Shown piece by piece: positions 25,293 through 32,718 of a stretch of 33,462 bases of DNA. Location of the stretch: assembly GCF_001428405.1 (NCBI RefSeq), contig NZ_LMSL01000039.1, positions 460,324-493,785 of the forward strand, written 5' to 3'. The notes beneath the pieces are model-generated. The model saw only the letters and a program-made list of their open reading frames with translations, was not told the origin of the DNA and ran no database searches. Each line of letters begins with the position of its first letter. Within the stretch, counting starts at the first letter, position 1. Source of the DNA: Frateuria sp. Soil773. GTDB taxonomy: Bacteria; Pseudomonadota; Gammaproteobacteria; Xanthomonadales; Rhodanobacteraceae. Both the position numbers and the translations under genes were made by a program.

Positions 25293-26810
25293 ATGAGCCT
25301 GGGCGACCAGATGCAGATCCGCGACGGCGAACTGATCGCCGCCGTGGACATGGGATCGAACAGCTTCCACATGGTGGTGGCGCGGGTGGAACACGGCGAA
25401 CCGCGGGTGATCGACCGGCTGCGCGATACCGTGCGCATGGCCGCCGGCCTGCGCTCGGACGGCACGCTCGACGCCGAGCGCCGTGCCCGCGCGCTCAACT
25501 GCCTCGCCCGCTTTGGCCAGCGCATCGCCGGCATTCCCTCGCTGCGGGTGCGCGCGGTCGCCACCAACACGGTGCGCCGGCTGGCCTCGCCGCAGGCCTT
25601 CCTCACCGCCGCCGAGGCCGCGCTGGGCCATCCGGTGGAGATCGTCTCCGGGCGCGAGGAAGGCCGCCTGATCTTCCTCGGCGCCGCGCACGACCTGCCC
25701 GCCTCGCGCGAGCCGCGGCTGGTGATCGACGTCGGCGGCGGCAGCACGGAATTCATCATCGGCCGCGGCCTCGCGCCGCTGCACACCGAAAGCGTGCAGG
25801 CCGGCTGCATCGCCTCCACCCTGCGCTTCTTCCCCGGCGGCAAGCTCAACCGCAAGCGCTGGCAGCGCGCCCGCAGCGAGTTGGGCGTGTTGCTGCAGCA
25901 GTTCACCGAGGAATATCGCGAGGCCGGCTGGCACGAGGCGTTCGGCTCGTCCGGCTCGGCCAAGGCGATCGACGCGGTGGTGCAGGCGATGAAGCTGTCC
26001 GACGACGGCATCACCCCGGCCGCCCTGGCCGCGCTGCGTGACACCCTGATCGACCAGGGCCAGATCGGCAACCTCAAGCTGCCCGGGCTGGCCGAGGACC
26101 GCGCGCCGGTGTTCGCCGGCGCGGTGGCGATCTTCGAGGCGGCCTTCGAGGCCCTGGGCATCGACCGGCTGCGCGTGTGCGAAAGCTCGATGCGCGAAGG
26201 CCTGCTGTGGGACCTGCTCGGCCGCGCCGGCGGCAGCGACCCGCGCACCGCCAGCATCGACTCGCTCGCCGCCCGCTACGGCGTGGACCGCGCCCAGGCG
26301 CGGCGGGTGGAATCCACCGCGCTGCAACTGTTCGACCAGGCCGCGCGGGCCTGGAAGCTCGACCAGGAAGACCGCGAATGGCTGTCGTGGGCCTCGCGCG
26401 TGCACGAGATCGGCCTCGCCATCGCGCACAGCCAGCACCACCACCACGGCTCCTACATCCTGCGCCACGCCGACCTGGCCGGCTTCTCGCGGCAGGAGCA
26501 GCAACTGCTGGCCGCGGTGGTCGAGATGCACCGGCGCAAGCCGGACAAGGGGCTGATATCGGCATTGCCGCAGCGCTACCGCTCGGTGGCCCGGCACATC
26601 ACCGCGCTGCTGCGGCTGGCGGTGCTGTTCCGCCGCGCGCGGCGCGCCGAGTCGCTGCCGCCGATGAAGCTGACCGCCACCAGCCAGCGGCTGAAGCTGG
26701 CCCTGCCGGCGGCGTGGCTGGAGCAGCATCCGCTCAGCGAGGCCGACCTGGAGCAGGAACAGGCGCCGATGGCCGAACTCGGGCTGACGCTGGAACTGTC
26801 GTCGATGTAG
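25293..26810 (+). CDS. ppx: Exopolyphosphatase
   Basis: A 505-residue Ppx/GppA-family enzyme that removes terminal phosphates from polyphosphate. The ASKHA core shows the phosphate-1 motif AAVDMGSNSFHMVVARV, the catalytic Glu region SGREEGRLIFLG, and the phosphate-2 motif VIDVGGGSTEFIIG. An HD-like C-terminal domain starts near residue 310 (SLAARYGVDRAQARRVE ... HEIGLAIAHSQHHHHGSYIL). Such length and domain content are usual for Ppx of E. coli type; GppA-type pppGpp hydrolase is a possible alternative, but the position behind ppk1 favours Ppx. ATG 25293 has AAGGA upstream. Confidence 0.95.
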   Translation: MSLGDQMQIRDGELIAAVDMGSNSFHMVVARVEHGEPRVIDRLRDTVRMAAGLRSDGTLDAERRARALNCLARFGQRIAGIPSLRVRAVATNTVRRLASPQAFLTAAEAALGHPVEIVSGREEGRLIFLGAAHDLPASREPRLVIDVGGGSTEFIIGRGLAPLHTESVQAGCIASTLRFFPGGKLNRKRWQRARSELGVLLQQFTEEYREAGWHEAFGSSGSAKAIDAVVQAMKLSDDGITPAALAALRDTLIDQGQIGNLKLPGLAEDRAPVFAGAVAIFEAAFEALGIDRLRVCESSMREGLLWDLLGRAGGSDPRTASIDSLAARYGVDRAQARRVESTALQLFDQAARAWKLDQEDREWLSWASRVHEIGLAIAHSQHHHHGSYILRHADLAGFSRQEQQLLAAVVEMHRRKPDKGLISALPQRYRSVARHITALLRLAVLFRRARRAESLPPMKLTATSQRLKLALPAAWLEQHPLSEADLEQEQAPMAELGLTLELSSM

Positions 26811-26889
26811 CGCGCCGCCGGCCCGCTTAAGCACAGCCTCATTCCAGCCGCGTATCATGTCCGTCCGCCTTCACTGCCGCAGCGCCGCC

Positions 26890-27615
26890 ATGTCCCGACT
26901 CACGTTCGCCACGTTGTTGCTGACCCTGCCGCTCGCGCTGGCGGCGCAGACGGCCAAGCCGGATACGGCGACGGCCGCCGTCGCGAAACCGCAGGTGCTG
27001 CTGCACACCAGCCAGGGCGACATCACGCTGGAGCTGTATCCGGACAAGGCGCCCAAGAGCGTCGCCAACTTCCTGCAATACGTGCACGACGGCTTCTACA
27101 GCGGCACCGTGCTGCACCGCTCCATCCCCGGCTACCTGGTGCAGGGCGGCCTGTACACCCGCGACCTGCAGCCCAAGCGCACCCACTCGGCGATCGCCAG
27201 CGAGGCCGACAACGGCCTGTCCAACCTGCGCGGCACGGTAGCCGTGGCGCGCGGCGCGGACCCCAACTCCGGCACCGCGCAGTTTTTCTTCAACCTGGTC
27301 GACAACCGCCGGCTCGACTACGTCGGCAGCCAGAGCGGGCTGACCTGGGGCTACGCCGTGTTCGGCAAGGTCACCAAGGGCATGGACGTGGTCGACAAGA
27401 TCGCCGCCCTGCCTACCCGCGCGCTCGGCCCGTTCGCCGGCGACGTGCCCAACCCGCTGGTGGTGATCGACAGCGCCAGCGTCATCGGCGAGGAAGCCCC
27501 AGCCGCCGCCTCCAGCAGCAAGTCGCCCGCGGCGGCCGACACCGCGGACAAGGCCGCCGCTCCCGCCAAGCCGGGCAGGAAATCCGGCAAGAAGCCCGGC
27601 AAGGCCAAGGGGTGA
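26890..27615 (+). CDS. ppiA: Periplasmic peptidyl-prolyl cis-trans isomerase, cyclophilin type
   Basis: A 241-residue cyclophilin. The signal peptide (about 1-20, LTLPLALAAQ) sends it to the periplasm. The cyclophilin domain (about 33-200) has the active-site Arg in VLHRSIPGYLVQGG, the NSGTAQFFFNLVDN block and LDYVGSQSG. About 40 residues beyond the domain form an Ala/Ser/Pro/Lys-rich basic tail (KPGRKSGKKPGKAKG), making it longer than E. coli PpiA (190). ATG 26890 is chosen because it gives a clean signal peptide; an ATG at 26857 adds 11 residues. The stop overlaps a possible GTG start of lpxH, so the two are probably one operon. Confidence 0.9.
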   Translation: MSRLTFATLLLTLPLALAAQTAKPDTATAAVAKPQVLLHTSQGDITLELYPDKAPKSVANFLQYVHDGFYSGTVLHRSIPGYLVQGGLYTRDLQPKRTHSAIASEADNGLSNLRGTVAVARGADPNSGTAQFFFNLVDNRRLDYVGSQSGLTWGYAVFGKVTKGMDVVDKIAALPTRALGPFAGDVPNPLVVIDSASVIGEEAPAAASSSKSPAAADTADKAAAPAKPGRKSGKKPGKAKG

Positions 27616-27617
27616 GC

Positions 27618-28352
27618 ATGCCGGCGTCCACGCTGTTCATCTCCGACCTGCACCTGGACGACAGCCGCCCGCAGATCACCGACCTGTTCGAGCGCTTCCT
27701 GGCCGGCGACGAAGTGCGCGCAGCCGATGCCCTCTACATCCTCGGCGACCTGGTCGAGGCCTGGATCGGCGACGACGACGACGCCGAACTGCCCGCGCGC
27801 ATCGCCCGCGCCACCCGCGCGGTGAGCGACGCCGGCGTGCCGGTGTACTTCATGGTGGGCAACCGCGACTTCCTGCTGGGCGAATCCTTCGCTAGGCGCG
27901 CCGGCCTGACCCTGCTCGACGACGGCACCGTGCACGCCGTGCAGGGCCGGCCCACCCTGTTGATGCACGGCGACGTGCTGTGCACCGACGACCTCGCCTA
28001 CCAGGCCGTGCGCCGGCAGGTGCGCACGCCCGAATGGCAGGCGCAGATCCTCGCCATGCCGCTGGAAGCCCGCCGCTCCTTCGCCGCCAAGGCCCGCGAA
28101 GACAGCCGCGCGCACACCGGCAGCACCATGGAAACCATCATGGACGTCAACGCCGACGCCGTCGCGCAAGCCATGCGCAGCGCCGGCGTCACCCGCCTGA
28201 TCCACGGCCATACCCACCGCCCCGCCGTGCACGACTTCCAGCTCGACGGCGCACCCGCGCAGCGCATCGTGCTGGGCGACTGGTACGAACACGGCTCCGT
28301 GCTGCGCGTGACGCCCGCGGAAATCGAGCTGCGCGGCCTGGCGGTGGAGTAA
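27618..28352 (+). CDS. lpxH: UDP-2,3-diacylglucosamine hydrolase
   Basis: A 244-residue calcineurin-like phosphoesterase of the lipid A pathway. It cleaves UDP-2,3-diacylglucosamine to lipid X and UMP at the inner membrane surface. Metal-binding motifs in order: FISDLHL, YILGDLVEAWIGDDD, VGNRDFLLG, LMHGDVLCTDD and IHGHTHRP. Length matches E. coli LpxH (240). ATG 27618 is used because AAGGGG lies five bases upstream; GTG 27612 overlapping the ppiA stop is an alternative. This is the last gene before the atypical region. Confidence 0.96.
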   Translation: MPASTLFISDLHLDDSRPQITDLFERFLAGDEVRAADALYILGDLVEAWIGDDDDAELPARIARATRAVSDAGVPVYFMVGNRDFLLGESFARRAGLTLLDDGTVHAVQGRPTLLMHGDVLCTDDLAYQAVRRQVRTPEWQAQILAMPLEARRSFAAKAREDSRAHTGSTMETIMDVNADAVAQAMRSAGVTRLIHGHTHRPAVHDFQLDGAPAQRIVLGDWYEHGSVLRVTPAEIELRGLAVE

Positions 28353-28423
28353 GAAGCCCGAGTCCCGCTTCGCTCGCATCGAGGATCACGACAGAAGCGC
28401 CAGACTTTCGACGATGGAAGCAC

Positions 28424-28451
28424 GCTGGTTCGAGTCCAGCTTCGGGCGCCA
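28424..28451 (+). pseudogene. tRNA 3'-end-like segment (T arm, acceptor strand, CCA)
   Basis: GCTGG-TTCGAGT-CCAGC (28424-28440) is a perfect T arm with standard T loop. It is followed at once by TTCGGGC, a discriminator G and CCA (28449-28451), as at a tRNA 3' end. GCCCGAG at 28356-28362 could pair with the acceptor strand, giving a 96-base span, but no proper D arm or anticodon stem-loop is found. It is best read as a 3' remnant or duplicate such as integrating elements leave at tRNA genes. The parent tRNA was not recognised. Confidence 0.5.
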
Positions 28452-28529
28452 TTTTCAAACGACTTCTCCCACCCTCGCGCGATGGGGAAATCCTGGAACC
28501 CGGCAAAAACCCATCACCGCCATTCCCCT

Positions 28530-28578
28530 CGCCAGATACGCAAAACGCCCCACGAAGGGGCGTTTTGCGTATCTGGCG
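28530..28578. terminator. Perfect 22-bp hairpin, probably bidirectional terminator
   Basis: The arms 28530-28551 and 28557-28578 are perfect complements (22 bp) around the loop ACGAA. The core is AAAA-CGCCCC-loop-GGGGCG-TTTT, which reads as an intrinsic terminator in both directions. The outer part (CGCCAGATACGC) extends it well beyond a usual terminator. The rest of the stretch 28353-28746 holds the tRNA-like segment and no gene. Confidence 0.7.
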
Positions 28579-28721
28579 GAGAGGGGGAAAGAGTCCCCTT
28601 CAACCCGCCAAGCCCTTGTGCCGCTTGACCTGCCGGAAAGTTTGACCTCCGATGTTGACCAGGTACGCGAAGGCCATTACGGCAGTCCAATGATGGACCA
28701 GACAGCCGCTTAGGCAGCAAC

Positions 28722-29400
28722 TGACCCACCCCCGACAACAGGGCCATCAGCCGGTAGAGATTCCGACCTTTTTTGGCACCTGGGAATTCGCTTGGGCCCC
28801 GTGTTCTCGGGCGAATTCCGCAGGGGTTTTCCACGCCAGTGCAGTGTGGGGGCGCTCCTCGTTATAAAAAGCGCCGCCACACCTCGATTTTGCTCCGCGC
28901 ATCCCTGAGCGACAAGAACCAGTGCTCGTTCAGGCACTCCTGCCGCAGTCGGCCGTTGAAGCTTTCCACCAGCGCGTTATCGGTCGGCGTGCCGCGTCGG
29001 GAAAAGTCCAGTTCCACACCGTTCTCATAAGCCCAACGGTCCATCACCTTGCCGGCAAACTCGCTGCCGTTATCGACCTTGATCGCTGCCGGCCTGCCGC
29101 GTTGAGCCACCAGACGTGCCATCGCTTCGGCCACATGCTCGCCGCGTAGCGACTGGTCGACGACGATATCCAGGCATTCGTGAGTGAAGTGATCCAGCAC
29201 CGTCAGCAGCCGAAAGCGACGGCCATCGAACAGCGCGTCACTGACGAAGTCCATGCCCCACAGCGTGTTGGGGGCAGTGGCCACCTTGATCGGCTGCCGA
29301 CGACGCGCGCTGCGACTCCGCCGCGGCCGGCAATGCCGCAATGACAGGCCTTCTTCCTTGTGGATGCGATGTACCCGCTTGTGGTTATCCCGCCAAGGTC
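28722..29400 (-). mobile_element. IS3-family insertion sequence remnant
   Basis: The right end is placed at TGACCCACCCCCGAC (28722), just beyond the transposase stop. The left side breaks off near 29400 inside the orfB N-terminus; orfA and the left terminal repeat are missing. No direct repeat of target DNA was found. It is inactive by truncation and frameshift. Confidence 0.75.
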
Positions 29401-29404
29401 GCAC
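28747..29404 (-). pseudogene. IS3-family transposase OrfB, truncated and frameshifted
   Basis: The first open part (29404-28862) holds most of the DDE integrase core: Asp in WGMDFVSDAL, Asp in IKVDNGSEFAG and Glu in DNALVESFNGRLRQE, preceded by DNHKRVHRIHKEEGL. An extra T in a five-T run on the minus strand (28866-28870) ends it as RRFL-stop. With one T fewer, the frame goes on FYNEERPHTALAWKTPAEFA and stops at 28747, the normal OrfB end. At the other side the usual 80-100 N-terminal residues are missing and unrelated DNA starts near 29400. Confidence 0.85.
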
Positions 29405-29462
29405 AACGGATTGATCGTGCGCGCGGTATCACACCACTCGCACTGGATGCGCTGGCCTGACG

Positions 29463-30178
29463 ATGCGCGCGATACGAATGCCCTCGACCCTGCCGTTTCG
29501 CGCGCTCCTGGTGGGCGGCATGATCGTTGGCGCGCTGCTGGGTATCGCGGCGAGCACGAATCGGTCGGCCTCAACCGCCGTATCGCCCCTCAGCTCCAAC
29601 GACACATCACCTCCATCGCGAGAGGGACCGCCCTGGCTCTATGGCCGCATCGAGGCTCGCTTCAGCGTGATCGAGTACGCCGACCTGGAGTGTCCGTACT
29701 GCCGCGCCTACTTTCCGGTGCTCAAGCGCTGGGTCGATGTGCACCCCGATGTGAACTGGCAATGGCGGCATCTGCCGCTGGCCATGCACGAACCTGCCGC
29801 CACGGCGGACGCAAGGCTTGCCGAATGCGCGGGCGAGGCGGGTGGAACCGAGGCGTTCTGGAAGACCATCGCATGGATCTATGCGAACACTCGCGGCGGC
29901 GGTCAGGGTTTGCCGCGCGACATGCCCTATCCCGATCTCACGCCCGCCATGCAGCGCTGCCTTGCCAGTAATCGCCCCAATGCTTTGATCCGCGTGCACC
30001 TCGCGAGGCAGCGGCTCACAACGTAACCGCAACACCGACCGTTCTTGTGCTGGACCATCAGTCAGGCCAGATACTCATGCTCCCAGGGCCCATCGAAGGC
30101 GATGTACTGCTGTCGGCCATCGATTGGCTGGTTGGTGATCGACCCGCCACGTTACCGATCAAGCCGTCACCTCCGTAG
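29463..30178 (+). pseudogene. Thioredoxin-fold (DsbA-like) protein, frameshifted
   Basis: The first frame (to 30026) encodes a hydrophobic N-terminal segment (about 10-31) and a DsbA/thioredoxin_4-type domain with the active site CPYC (VIEYADLECPYCRAYFPVLKRW). It then leaves the family pattern (ARQRLTT-stop). Shifting by one base near 30005 restores AAAHNVTATPTVLVLD, with the conserved cis-Pro TPT, and runs to a stop at 30178 (ending DWLVGDRPATL). A net one-base loss near 30000 explains this. Repaired, it would be about 237 residues, like the periplasmic thioredoxin proteins found in conjugative elements of Xanthomonadaceae and Pseudomonas. That link is inference. Confidence 0.75.
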
Positions 30179-30220
30179 TCGACGCCTCTCACCTCTCTTC
30201 GACTGCCGAGCGACGGTATC

Positions 30221-30237
30221 CGCGCACACCGTGCGCG
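30221..30237. other. Hairpin upstream of the RHS gene
   Basis: A 7-bp stem CGCGCAC/GTGCGCG with loop ACC, followed by the palindrome GGGGAATCCCC at about 30241. It lies in the 171 bases between the thioredoxin pseudogene and the RHS gene; role unknown. Confidence 0.35.
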
Positions 30238-30349
30238 TAGGGGAATCCCCATAAGAATCGTTGGCAGTGTCCTATGCCTGTGCTCGATGGGCACGCTCTA
30301 CATTAGTAGACCTACTGGGAATCCAGTGGATGGAACAGGGGAAGTGGGG

Positions 30350-32599
30350 ATGTTGAAGCGTTCGCTGGCGACGACAGTCGCCTTGGTGCTGTGTGCCGGA
30401 TGGACGTCGCGGTCACCAGCCGAAATTCCAAGTTTGGAAGGGTTCAACGTTACCGGAAGCTGCATCCGGGGCAGTATCAGGCATGCCGGCGTCCAGTATG
30501 TCGTTTGCGGGGACGGAGGCACCTTCGACAATCGCGAGCCGCCGGAAAGGCCTGAACGAACCCATGGCAGCGCGGGTTATCACCCCCCGGAAACTGTCGA
30601 GAACAAAGGTGACTCGACCGTCTACCTAAATGCAGCCGCTCCGAGCGGCTGCAACAAGAGGACGAAAACGCCCTTGAGTGGCGCCGATCCGGTGATTTTC
30701 TCCACCGGCAACGAGGTGACCTCGGAGACCGACTTCACCAGTGTCGGCGAGATGGGGTTGTCGCTGACCCGCACCTACAACTATTTCTGGAACGGCATCG
30801 GTCTCTTCGGCCGGCGCTGGCTCAGCGACTACGACTACAAGCTGCTGTTCACCACGAACGATCCAGCCTCTCCCTGCTACCCGCGTCCCGGCAACAGCGT
30901 TTGTGATCCCGCCTTCAAGCCGATCTGGGCACAGCGCCCGGATGGCCGCCTGATCAAGTTCAACTACGCCAGCTCGCCCGCGCCCGGCTGGTACGAGGAC
31001 AAGCCGTCCCCCATCGCCAAGATCCTCAAGTCGGGCAGCACCTATGTGCTCTACAGCGAAGACCATACCGTCGAGGTGTATGACGCAGCCGGCCTCCCGT
31101 CAAGCCTCCAGAACCGGCAGGGCTTCGGCTGGACGTTCCGGTACAACAGCGGCCACTACCTTACAAGGGTGACGCATACTTCCGGTCGCCACGTGGACTT
31201 CACCTGGACCGATGGACGCCTCACCCAGGTCACCGATCCGGCCGGTCATGCTTACACATATAGTTACAAGACGTTGCCGGTCTCGACCTCGAACATTGCG
31301 GACCCGGTGTCGCAGCCGTCCACCGCCGCCATGGTCAGCGCGGGAGATGTCGGGGTGCACCCGATGCTGCTGCCCCCGCACGATCCGCGCCACGACGATC
31401 CGCCGCCGCTGCCGCCAACACCGCCGATCAACTCGATGGTGGCCCTGCTGACGGGAACGGTCCAGCCCGGCGCGATCCCCACGCGGATCACCTACCACTA
31501 CGAGGATACGCGCTTCCCGACCGCGCTGACTGGCCGGACGATCAACGACGTACGCCAGTCTTGGATCGCCTACGACGCCAATGGCCGTGCCGCCGAGACC
31601 AAGTTGGCCGGCAACGTGGAGCGCTACCAGTTCAGCTACGTGCTCGACCCGAACGGCAACGTCCAGAAGACGACCGTCATTAACCCGTTGAACAAATCGA
31701 CCACCTACAGCTTCGATGCCAACGGCAACGATACTGGGGTGGAAGAATCAAAGTCGACGAGCTGCCCGTTGGCGGTCAAGGCCGCGCATTACGACAGCAA
31801 TGGTTATCTGGACGCATCCACTGACTTCCTGGGGCGCGTCACGACATTCGACTTCGACGCCAAGGGACAACTGCAGGAACAAGTGGAGAACGCCAACGCC
31901 ACGGATGCAAGCCAGCGGCGCGTCACCAGCTACACGTGGGACGCCGACAACCGCATGACCAAGGAAACCGTGGTCGGCGACCACGAGATCAGCTACTTCT
32001 ACAGCGGCGCCGGCGATCGCCTGTCCTCGGTGACGGTCAAGAACCTCTCCGGCAAGGTGGCGGCAAGCCAGGGGCAGACGCGCACGACAACCTACACCTA
32101 CGCCACCTCGCCCAACGGCATGGTAACGTCGATGGTGGTGGATGGTCCATTGACCGGCAGCGGTGATGCGATCACCTCCACCTACTCGCCCACCGGCGAC
32201 CTGCTGACGGTCAAGAACAGTCTCGGGCAGGCGACCACCTACGACGGCTACGACAATCTCGGCCGCCCCCGCTTTATCACCGGACCCAATGGCGACAAGG
32301 CGGGTTATATCTACGATGTCCGAGGTCGCCTGATTGAAATGCAGACCTACCGCAACGGCGTCACGCAGTACACGTACTACGAATACGACGGCTTCGGCCG
32401 GCTCGCCAAGGTGACGCAGCCGGACGGGCAGTACCACGGCTATCAGTACGACGCCGCAGGTCGGCTCGTCTCCGAGTACGAGCCCGAAGCCGGTGGCACC
32501 TTCGCGCAGACGGTCTACACCTACAACGCCATGTCGTTGCCAACATCGATCACCACCCAGCGAGTGTTCCGCGAACCTCTGCGCGGAACGGCGCCATGA
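30350..32599 (+). CDS. Secreted RHS/YD-repeat protein, shortened at the C-terminus
   Basis: A 749-residue protein with a signal peptide (about 1-22). A DUF6531-like entry domain follows at about 108-175 (DPVIFSTGNEVTSETDF, then TRTYNYFW). From about 270 on come many YD-type repeats (YDANGRAAET, YDGYDNLGRPRFITGPNGD, YEYDGFGRLAKVTQPDG, YQYDAAGRLVSEY), interrupted by a Pro-rich insert (PPLPPTPP near 365). RHS repeats form a beta-strand shell that holds a C-terminal toxin or binding domain. Here the protein ends abruptly after the last repeats (TQRVFREPLRGTAP) without the conserved RHS core or a toxin tip. ATG 30350 has AGGGGA upstream. GC is lower than in the core genes, consistent with transfer. 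Confidence 0.88.
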   Translation: MLKRSLATTVALVLCAGWTSRSPAEIPSLEGFNVTGSCIRGSIRHAGVQYVVCGDGGTFDNREPPERPERTHGSAGYHPPETVENKGDSTVYLNAAAPSGCNKRTKTPLSGADPVIFSTGNEVTSETDFTSVGEMGLSLTRTYNYFWNGIGLFGRRWLSDYDYKLLFTTNDPASPCYPRPGNSVCDPAFKPIWAQRPDGRLIKFNYASSPAPGWYEDKPSPIAKILKSGSTYVLYSEDHTVEVYDAAGLPSSLQNRQGFGWTFRYNSGHYLTRVTHTSGRHVDFTWTDGRLTQVTDPAGHAYTYSYKTLPVSTSNIADPVSQPSTAAMVSAGDVGVHPMLLPPHDPRHDDPPPLPPTPPINSMVALLTGTVQPGAIPTRITYHYEDTRFPTALTGRTINDVRQSWIAYDANGRAAETKLAGNVERYQFSYVLDPNGNVQKTTVINPLNKSTTYSFDANGNDTGVEESKSTSCPLAVKAAHYDSNGYLDASTDFLGRVTTFDFDAKGQLQEQVENANATDASQRRVTSYTWDADNRMTKETVVGDHEISYFYSGAGDRLSSVTVKNLSGKVAASQGQTRTTTYTYATSPNGMVTSMVVDGPLTGSGDAITSTYSPTGDLLTVKNSLGQATTYDGYDNLGRPRFITGPNGDKAGYIYDVRGRLIEMQTYRNGVTQYTYYEYDGFGRLAKVTQPDGQYHGYQYDAAGRLVSEYEPEAGGTFAQTVYTYNAMSLPTSITTQRVFREPLRGTAP
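32566..32589. repeat. Inverted repeat at the RHS 3' end
   Basis: GTTCCGCG (32566-32573) and CGCGGAAC (32582-32589) form a perfect 8-bp inverted repeat with an eight-base loop, exactly where the RHS sequence loses its repeat pattern. It may be a recombination scar or a hairpin within the coding end. Confidence 0.45.
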
Positions 32600-32718
32600 A
32601 GGGACGCACCCGCGTGGCTTGAAAGCTCGACGGTTTCCAGCCGAGTGCTGGCATCGGATCAAAATCCATAGAAGGGGTGTGCCTCGATTTTTCACGAGGC
32701 GCGCCGAAGGGGAAAGGC

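Noticed and set aside
23117-26257. 1046-codon minus-strand ORF opposite ppk1 and ppx
   Set aside because: High-GC codon use leaves the opposite strand open. The plus-strand proteins have full family signatures.
28356-28451. A complete 96-base tRNA, such as tRNA-Sec or a long-arm tRNA
   Set aside because: Only the acceptor ends and T arm fit. No D arm and no anticodon stem-loop with a usable anticodon were found, and no selenocysteine gene is in the window.
27980-28645. ORF running from lpxH into the hairpin
   Set aside because: Out of frame with lpxH, and its end is the translation of the 22-bp hairpin; no domain.
29203-29574. 123-codon minus-strand ORF at the IS/thioredoxin junction
   Set aside because: It crosses the junction between two unrelated sequences in a frame that matches neither.
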